Source of the DNA: Bacteroidota bacterium
Lineage (GTDB): Bacteria; Bacteroidota; Bacteroidia; Bacteroidales; UBA4417
Length of the DNA: 35,569 bases
Assembly (NCBI GenBank): GCA_020048595.1
Contig: JAIFMH010000378.1
Coordinates: 1-35,569, forward strand
Reading direction: 5' to 3'
Part shown: one piece after another, positions 29,040 to 35,569 of the stretch
Layout: each line of letters opens with the position of its first letter
How positions within the stretch are numbered: the stretch's first letter is position 1
Program-made: the position numbers and the translations under genes
Notes under the pieces: model-generated
Database searches by the model: none
Seen by the model: the letters and a program-made list of their open reading frames with translations, nothing else
What the model was told of the DNA's origin: nothing

Positions 29040-30443
29040 ATGTCCTACCTGGTAATCGTTGTAGTAATTTTTGCAATCATCATTTTCACCACTTTTGTTT
29101 CCCTCTTCAGGCGATATAAAAGGTGTCCGTCCGATAAAATACTTGTAGTTTACGGACGTACCGGACTGAATAAAGAAGGAATTAACCGCTCCGCCAAATG
29201 TATCCATGGTGGGGCAGCATTTATCTGGCCTGTTATCCAAAGTTATGCTTACCTCGACCTTACTCCTATCAGCATCGAAGTAAATCTTACCAATGCTCTC
29301 AGCCGTCAGAATATCCGCGTAGATGTACCTTCCCGGTTTACAGTTGGAATATCAACAGATCCGGCAATCATGAATAATGCTGCCGAACGTATGCTCGGAT
29401 TGCCTTTACCTGCTATTCAGGAACTAGCCAAAGACATTATCTTTGGTCAGTTGAGGCTGGTTGTTGCAACAATGGATATTGAAGAAATAAATACTGACCG
29501 GGATAAATTTTTGGCCAATGTTTCGCAAAATGTTGAAGCCGAATTACAGAAAATAGGTCTGCGGCTGATTAATGTAAATGTTACCGACATCCGCGATGAA
29601 TCAGGATATATTGAAGCTTTGGGTAAGGAAGCAGCCGCAAAGGCAATTAATGATGCCAAAAAGACTGTTGCCGAGAAAAACCGTGATGGTTCTGTAGGAG
29701 AAGCAAATGCAATGCAGGATCAACGTATCAGGGTTGCAAGTGCAAATGCTACTGCCGTTGAGGGTGAAAATACAGCCAAAATAACTATTGCACAGAGCGA
29801 CTCAGCCCGTCGTGAAAAAATGGCTGAAGCCGAACGGTTAGCAGCAGCAGCTGAGAAAGTACAAGCTGCAAAAGCACTCCAGGAATCCTATGCTGCCGAA
29901 CAAACAGCCGAAATGGCCAGATCAGAACGTGAACGTGCAACCCGAACAGCCGATATTGTTATTCCCGCTCAGATCCAAAAACAAAAAATTGAGATTGAAG
30001 CCGAAGCTCAGGCTGAACAAACCCGAAGAGTAGCAAAGGGTGATGCTGATGCAGTACTTCTGAATAAACAAGCCGAAGGACAAGGTATATACGAAGTGTT
30101 AAGCAAACAAGCTGCCGGATTCGAAAAACTGGTTGAAGCCGCCAATAACAATACACGGGATGCCGTTCTGATGCTTATCGCCGACAGGCTTCCCGAAATT
30201 ATAAAAACGCAGGTAGAAGCTATTAGTAATATCAAAATCGATAAAGTAACGGTTTGGGATAACCTTTCCGCCGGAGCTGACGGCAGAACACCAGCTACTG
30301 CAAATTTCCTGTCTGGCATGCTTAAATCAATTCCACCTCTCGACGATATTTTCAAGTCGGCAGGCATTGAACTCCCTTCATACCTGAAAGGAGAAGAAAA
30401 ACTTACAGAAATTAATCAACCCTCCGAAGATACTAAAGAGTAA
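29040..30443 (+). CDS. Flotillin family protein (FloT-like)
   Basis: N-terminal TM, SPFH segment (RCPSDKILVVYGRTG...), coiled-coil AEAERLAAAAEKVQAAKALQESYAAEQTAEMARSERERATRTADIVIPAQIQKQKIEIEAEAQAEQTRR typical of flotillin. Confidence 0.95.
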   Translation: MSYLVIVVVIFAIIIFTTFVSLFRRYKRCPSDKILVVYGRTGLNKEGINRSAKCIHGGAAFIWPVIQSYAYLDLTPISIEVNLTNALSRQNIRVDVPSRFTVGISTDPAIMNNAAERMLGLPLPAIQELAKDIIFGQLRLVVATMDIEEINTDRDKFLANVSQNVEAELQKIGLRLINVNVTDIRDESGYIEALGKEAAAKAINDAKKTVAEKNRDGSVGEANAMQDQRIRVASANATAVEGENTAKITIAQSDSARREKMAEAERLAAAAEKVQAAKALQESYAAEQTAEMARSERERATRTADIVIPAQIQKQKIEIEAEAQAEQTRRVAKGDADAVLLNKQAEGQGIYEVLSKQAAGFEKLVEAANNNTRDAVLMLIADRLPEIIKTQVEAISNIKIDKVTVWDNLSAGADGRTPATANFLSGMLKSIPPLDDIFKSAGIELPSYLKGEEKLTEINQPSEDTKE

Positions 30444-30463
30444 TTCCATTGGATTTAATTAGT

Positions 30464-30500
30464 AAGCCGGGTAAGAGTTTTTTTACCCGGCTTTTTTTTT
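30464..30500 (+). terminator. Rho-independent terminator after flotillin
   Basis: AAGCCGGGTAA-gagttttt-TTACCCGGCTT followed by T run. Confidence 0.92.
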
Positions 30501-30712
30501 ACAAACAGAAAAGCAATATCTGCATAGTTTTAATAACCAGATGTGCTAAAACAGTAGTTTTCAGTTTGCCGTAAGCACCAATTCTGCTATTAAATTTACA
30601 TATTATTTTCTGATACAAAGGTCTTGAAAAATTAAATTTTGTTCCAGGATGCTGAAGTGTCAAGCAAACCAGAAATAATTATAGATTTTAGCAGATGAAT
30701 TACTGCCTAAAG

Positions 30713-30743
30713 TTGGATTTTCAACAAATTGTAATTAAATTTG
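30713..30743 (+). promoter_or_regulatory. Candidate Bacteroidota promoter upstream of the NYN gene
   Basis: TTG (30713-30715), 20 nt, TAAATTTG (30736-30743); 173 bp upstream of the NYN ATG. Confidence 0.45.
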
Positions 30744-30916
30744 TGGCACTTGAAAAGAGTACGAGCTGCAATCTCAGTGAATAATCTTATGACATTTCTA
30801 CAACATATATTATACACAGGTACACTTAGAGGGAATTAACAATTTAACAAGGTTGATGTTATTCAGGTAGATTTTATATCACAACCTTTTCGTGTAATTA
30901 TTTTATACATCATTCG

Positions 30917-31603
30917 ATGGAAGAAAAAATCAAAAAAATCGGACTGTTCATTGATGGAACTTTCTTTCTGAAGGTCAATTCATATTACAGGTATCACCAT
31001 GAGCGCAAAAGCACTATTAACTTTAATGGTCTTGCTGAATTTCTGCGCGACGAAATTTCAAAACTCGAAAATTCAGAAAAACGTTATTGTCAGGTTGTTG
31101 AAACCCACTGGTTTCGCGGACGTTATTCAACAAGTCAGCTTGAAAAAAAATATCCTGACGAATCGTACCGCTTAACTCAAATGACAAATGAGCGTCGTAT
31201 AGACGACATTTTCATGTATGAAGGAATTACCACACACAACTACCCGCTTTTAGTTGACTCCCGCACAGGAGAAGCTGAAGAAAAAGGTATTGATGTATGG
31301 TTCTCTCTCGAAACATATGAACTCACCCTTATTAAAGAATTGGATGTAGTTGTTATCATTGCAGGCGACACCGATTATGTGCCTCTTATCAAAAAGATTA
31401 ACAGCCGGGGCTGCAGAGTTATGGTACTTGGATGGGATTTCTCATACGAATCAACCTCTGCTGCAGGACGTTCATATAAAGTTACCACACGCACAAGCCA
31501 GGCTTTGATTGACGAATGCGTGTATCCTCTTATGATGGATAAACGAATTGACGACCGTACAAGTAAAAACGATCCGATTGTGAACTCGTTATTCAACGTA
31601 TAA
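30917..31603 (+). CDS. NYN/LabA-like (DUF88) PIN-fold protein
   Basis: KKIGLFIDGTFFLKVNSYY, RRIDDIFMYEGITTHNYP, KGIDVWFSLETYELTLIKELDVVVIIAGDTDYVPLIKKINSRGCRVMVLGWD: acidic NYN/PIN motifs. Confidence 0.93.
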   Translation: MEEKIKKIGLFIDGTFFLKVNSYYRYHHERKSTINFNGLAEFLRDEISKLENSEKRYCQVVETHWFRGRYSTSQLEKKYPDESYRLTQMTNERRIDDIFMYEGITTHNYPLLVDSRTGEAEEKGIDVWFSLETYELTLIKELDVVVIIAGDTDYVPLIKKINSRGCRVMVLGWDFSYESTSAAGRSYKVTTRTSQALIDECVYPLMMDKRIDDRTSKNDPIVNSLFNV

Positions 31604-31635
31604 TAATCACTCTTTTTATCGTTAAAGCGCATATA

Positions 31636-31670
31636 AAACAGTAGCTATTTAATTAGTTACTGTTTTTTTT
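31636..31670 (+). terminator. Rho-independent terminator after the NYN gene
   Basis: AAACAGTAGCTA-tttaat-TAGTTACTGTTT (one G-T pair) followed by T run. Confidence 0.8.
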
Positions 31671-31822
31671 ATTCATTTTGTAACCACAATCAGACTTGAA
31701 GGCCGAATGAATCGGATATTTGGTTTAAAAAGTTAACTAATAGATAATTTTATTTTGTGAATACACTAAAACAGAATATTTTAAAAAACGCTTATCTTTA
31801 CTATCGAACCTAATTCATTGAT

Positions 31823-32110
31823 ATGAAACAACTGCTGATTGCATTAGTATTTATTGCCAGTGTCGCCTGTTCAACACAATTGTACATTCCAACAGAAGTA
31901 AATGTAAACAAGGTTGAACCAGCTACTTTAACTGAACTTCAACAAGGCCATGATTTGTATCAGAACAAATGTGGCAAATGCCACAAATTACCAAAACCAG
32001 CTAGTCATACAAATCCTGAGTGGACCAAAGTACTACAGGTTATGGCACCAAAAGCCAAGCTTAATACGGAACAGTCAGAACTGATTTACAAATATCTTGT
32101 TAACCGTTAA
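31823..32110 (+). CDS. Small c-type cytochrome lipoprotein
   Basis: Lipobox FIASVACS; single heme motif CGKCH; MAPKAKL candidate distal Met; 95 aa. Confidence 0.85.
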   Translation: MKQLLIALVFIASVACSTQLYIPTEVNVNKVEPATLTELQQGHDLYQNKCGKCHKLPKPASHTNPEWTKVLQVMAPKAKLNTEQSELIYKYLVNR

Positions 32111-32113
32111 AAA

Positions 32114-32144
32114 TAAAAGAGGCTTCCGAAAAGAGCCTCTTTTA
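32114..32144. terminator. Bidirectional hairpin terminator between convergent cytochrome and DUF3467 genes
   Basis: TAAAAGAGGCT-tccgaaaag-AGCCTCTTTTA, flanked by A run on the left and T run on the right. Confidence 0.88.
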
Positions 32145-32162
32145 TTTCGTTAAAACTAAATA

Positions 32163-32486
32163 CTAAGCCTGCCCGGCGGGCCCACTCAACTGAAAAGGAT
32201 AATCGCCACCTTCAGTTTCCTTAATAGTTCCATGTACTGATTCAAATTTACTGATATTATCCTTTAACGCCCGGTACAAACGCTTGGCATGCTGCGGAGT
32301 AAGTATGATACGCGATTTAACTTTTGCTTTAGGAACTCCCGGCATCAGCTTAATAAAATCAACCACAAACTCTGAATTGGAATGTGTGATTACCGCCAGA
32401 TTTGAATAAATACCCTCACTTACCTCATCGGAAAGCTCGATATTGATCTGGTTCGGATTCTGGTTCTTAGGATCATTCATATCCAT
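32163..32486 (-). CDS. DUF3467 domain-containing protein
   Basis: QINIELSDEVSEGIYSNLAVITHSNSEFVVDFIKLMPGVPKAKVKSRIILTPQHAKRLYRALKDNISKFE matches the DUF3467 pattern; downstream of rpoC. Confidence 0.9.
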   Translation of the reverse strand: MDMNDPKNQNPNQINIELSDEVSEGIYSNLAVITHSNSEFVVDFIKLMPGVPKAKVKSRIILTPQHAKRLYRALKDNISKFESVHGTIKETEGGDYPFQLSGPAGQA

Positions 32487-32532
32487 ATGATTATCTGTTT
32501 AATTTGGTGCAAAATTGTTGTTCCAAAAAGAA

Positions 32533-32568
32533 GGGGAAACTGATCAATTGTGTTGATTCAGTTTCCCC
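32533..32568 (-). terminator. Hairpin downstream of rpoC
   Basis: GGGGAAACTGATCAA-ttgtg-TTGATTCAGTTTCCCC (one bulge), between rpoC stop and the DUF3467 start. Confidence 0.7.
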
Positions 32569-32589
32569 GTATAAAATCTGAGATTAAAA

Positions 32590-35569
32590 TTATTCAGCTT
32601 TTGAAGCCAGCATTCGGTCATACTCTTCGCGCGAACCTACAATAAGGTGTTCGTACTCGCGTAAACCAGTTCCTGCCGGAATCAGATGACCAACAATTAC
32701 ATTCTCTTTCAATCCAAGAAGCTCATCACTCTTCGACTGAATAGATGCCTGTGTAAGAACTTTGGTTGTTTCCTGGAAGGAAGCAGCCGAAATCCAGCTA
32801 CGAACCTGCAGAGAAGCCCTGGTTATACCTTGCAGCACTTGTTTTGCAGTAGCTGAATTGGCGTCCCGTGATTCCACCTGCTTCTTGTCCCTGCGTTTGA
32901 GTAATGAATTTTCATCACGCAGCTTACGTGCACTTATAATCTGACCTGATTTAAGCGTAGTGCTGTCACCACAATCTTCAACAACTTTTTTGCCGAAAAT
33001 CCAGTCGTTTTCTTCGTTGAAATCAATCTTGTTAACCAATTCTCCTTCGAGGAATTTAGTATCACCAGGATCAACAACTTCAACCTTACGCATCATCTGC
33101 CGAACAATAACTTCATAGTGCTTATCATTAATCTTAACACCTTGCAGACGGTAAACTTCCTGTATTTCGTTTACAATATATTCCTGAACTTTCATCGGAC
33201 CTTTAATAGCCAGAATATCAGCAGGAGTAATAGCACCGTCAGAAAGTGGAGTACCGGCACGAACATAATCGTTTTCCTGTGCCAGAATCTGTTTTGAAGT
33301 AGAAATCAGGTAACTACGCTCTTCACCGGTTTTGGAGGTGATGATAATTTCGCGGTTACCACGTTTCAGTTTTTTACCAAATGTAACAACTCCGTCGATT
33401 TCAGAAACAACAGCTGGGTCAGATGGATTACGCGCTTCGAATAACTCGGTTACCCGTGGCAAACCTCCTGTGATATCACCTGTTTTACCTACTGCACGAG
33501 GAATCTTAACCAGTACATCACCAGCCTTGATAACTTTGCCTTCTTCGATCTGTAAGTGGGATCCAACCGGAAGGTCATAGTTTTTCAATTCATCACCATC
33601 ACTGGAAAAAATCTTCATTGAAGGATTCTTGCCTTTAACACGTGACTCAATGATTACTTTCTCCTGGTAGCCAGTTTGCTCATCAGCTTCAACTTTAAAA
33701 GTAACACCTTCAGTAATGTTATCAAATCCCAGTTTACCGTCAACTTCTGAAAGAATTACAGCATTGTATGGATCCCATTCTGTAATAAGGTCTCCTTTTT
33801 TAACTGTTGCTCCATTTTCAAAATAGAGATTCGATGCATATGGAATATGTCCCGAAGCCAGGATAATACCTGTTAACGGATCTATGATTCGCATCTCAGC
33901 TGAACGACCAAGTACGATTTGGTATGTACGTCCTTCATTGTTTTTATAATCAACAGAACGGAGTTCATCTATTTCAATTAATCCGTTATATTTTGCAACA
34001 ATACGTGAGGCAGATGCTATATTCGCACCTGCAACACCGCCCACGTGGAAAGTACGCAATGTAAGCTGTGTACCAGGTTCCCCGATTGATTGTGCAGCAA
34101 TAACACCTACAGCTTCACCCTTTTGTACCATTCTACCGGTAGCAAGGTTACGACCATAACACCTGGCGCAAACTCCTTGCTTGGATTCGCAGGTAAGTAC
34201 TGAACGAATTTCAACTGACTCTATCGGCGAATCTTCAATAATAGTACAGATTTCCTCAGTAAGCTCATGGCCGGCTGAAGCAATAAGTTCGCCTGTATGA
34301 GGATGATAGATATCATGCAACGTTACACGACCAAGAATACGATCATAGAGCGATTCAACAAGTTCCTCATTCTTTTTCAGAGCTGATGTAATACGTCCAC
34401 GCAATGTACCGCAGTCAGGTTCCGAAATAATAACATCCTGAGCAACATCTACCAAACGACGGGTAAGGTAACCTGCATCAGCTGTTTTAAGAGCAGTATC
34501 GGCAAGACCTTTACGAGCTCCGTGAGTTGAAATAAAATACTCAAGTACCGAAAGTCCTTCTTTCAGGTTGGAGAGAATAGGATTCTCGATAATTTCACCA
34601 CCTGTTGCTCCGGATTTCTGAGGTTTTGCCATCAGTCCGCGCATACCTGAAAGCTGCCTGATCTGTTCCTTCGATCCACGGGCTCCTGAATCCAGCATCA
34701 TAAATGCCGGGTTGAAACCCTGGTTATCGGTCGAAAGATCGCTCATAACCTTTTTAGTAAGGTTCGAGTTTGTATGGGTCCAGATATCAATAATCTGATT
34801 GTACCTTTCGTTGTTGGTAATGAATCCCATGTTATAGTTACTCATTACTTCTTCAACTTCGATATTGGCTTTATGAATCAGCTCTTCTTTCAATTTCGGA
34901 ACAAGAACATCGCCCAGGTTAAATGAAAGACAACCTTTGAAAGCCATTGTAAATCCTAAGCTTTTGATATCATCAAGGAAGCGGGCTGCTTTGGCAGTTC
35001 CTGTTTTCTTGAGAAGGTCACCAATAATATCACGAAGTGATTTTTTGGTTAAAAGCTGATTAATGAATCCATATTCAGGTGGAACTACCTGGTTGAAGAG
35101 TACACGGCCTACAGTGGTTTCGATAAGTTTCTCAACCATTACACCATTTTCCTCAACAGGTATTCTAACTTTTATCCATGAATGCAAGTCAGCCTGCTTT
35201 TCATTATAGGCAATAATAACTTCTTCAGGGGAATAAAAACTTTTACCTTCAGCTTTCATTATATGACCTGGTTCCGTTTTGCGGCCTTTGGTAATATAAT
35301 AAAGGCCTAAAACCATGTCCTGTGAAGGAACAGTAATAGGTGCACCGTTAGCCGGATTAAGAATATTGTGCGAAGCAAGCATAAGCACCTGTGCTTCCAG
35401 TATAGCAGCATTTCCTAACGGAAGATGCACAGCCATCTGGTCGCCGTCAAAGTCGGCATTAAAAGCCGTACAAACCAACGGGTGCAACTGAATTGCCTTT
35501 CCTTCAATAAGTTTTGGCTGGAAAGCCTGAATACCTAACCTGTGCAGTGTTGGTGCGCGGTTAAGCATA
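32590..35569 (-). CDS. rpoC: DNA-directed RNA polymerase subunit beta', N-terminus outside the window
   Basis: [49 protein letters not shown] (catalytic NADFDGD), [34 protein letters not shown] runs off the right edge. Confidence 0.98.
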   Translation of the reverse strand, partial: MLNRAPTLHRLGIQAFQPKLIEGKAIQLHPLVCTAFNADFDGDQMAVHLPLGNAAILEAQVLMLASHNILNPANGAPITVPSQDMVLGLYYITKGRKTEPGHIMKAEGKSFYSPEEVIIAYNEKQADLHSWIKVRIPVEENGVMVEKLIETTVGRVLFNQVVPPEYGFINQLLTKKSLRDIIGDLLKKTGTAKAARFLDDIKSLGFTMAFKGCLSFNLGDVLVPKLKEELIHKANIEVEEVMSNYNMGFITNNERYNQIIDIWTHTNSNLTKKVMSDLSTDNQGFNPAFMMLDSGARGSKEQIRQLSGMRGLMAKPQKSGATGGEIIENPILSNLKEGLSVLEYFISTHGARKGLADTALKTADAGYLTRRLVDVAQDVIISEPDCGTLRGRITSALKKNEELVESLYDRILGRVTLHDIYHPHTGELIASAGHELTEEICTIIEDSPIESVEIRSVLTCESKQGVCARCYGRNLATGRMVQKGEAVGVIAAQSIGEPGTQLTLRTFHVGGVAGANIASASRIVAKYNGLIEIDELRSVDYKNNEGRTYQIVLGRSAEMRIIDPLTGIILASGHIPYASNLYFENGATVKKGDLITEWDPYNAVILSEVDGKLGFDNITEGVTFKVEADEQTGYQEKVIIESRVKGKNPSMKIFSSDGDELKNYDLPVGSHLQIEEGKVIKAGDVLVKIPRAVGKTGDITGGLPRVTELFEARNPSDPAVVSEIDGVVTFGKKLKRGNREIIITSKTGEERSYLISTSKQILAQENDYVRAGTPLSDGAITPADILAIKGPMKVQEYIVNEIQEVYRLQGVKINDKHYEVIVRQMMRKVEVVDPGDTKFLEGELVNKIDFNEENDWIFGKKVVEDCGDSTTLKSGQIISARKLRDENSLLKRRDKKQVESRDANSATAKQVLQGITRASLQVRSWISAASFQETTKVLTQASIQSKSDELLGLKENVIVGHLIPAGTGLREYEHLIVGSREEYDRMLASKAE

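Noticed and set aside
32590-35569. rpoC missing its N-terminus as a possible split or truncated gene
   Set aside because: The ORF simply runs off the window edge; conserved frame is intact to position 35569.

Overview
The window looks like a Bacteroidota (Bacteroidales-like) chromosome segment: AT-rich, TAnnTTTG-type promoter motifs, TonB receptors and a T9SS-like C-terminal domain. It holds about 22 protein genes. No tRNA, rRNA, CRISPR array or transposase was recognised. From left to right: (i) a 3'-truncated tungsten-type aldehyde:ferredoxin oxidoreductase family gene on the - strand, missed by the ORF track because its stop lies outside the window; (ii) a secreted orphan; (iii) a compact five-gene + strand operon (3422-11031) encoding a secreted orphan, an STN/carboxypeptidase-regulatory/TonB-dependent receptor, two tandem DUF4249 lipoproteins, and a secreted MG2-like protein that ends in a TonB-plug-like domain without a barrel; (iv) a thrombospondin type-3 repeat protein; (v) an AsmA-like protein, chorismate synthase, a DUF349 protein, a patatin/Omp85 (PlpD-like) protein, a Cys/Met-metabolism PLP enzyme and a DUF2179-type membrane protein, all on the - strand; (vi) a tricorn-like S41 protease, an OM beta-barrel plus orphan pair, an NfeD-like + flotillin pair, a NYN-domain protein and a small c-type cytochrome lipoprotein on the + strand; (vii) a DUF3467 protein and the 5'-truncated rpoC on the - strand. 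The best candidate for an undescribed system is the STN-TonB receptor/DUF4249/MG2-plug operon. All family assignments are by eye, with no database search.
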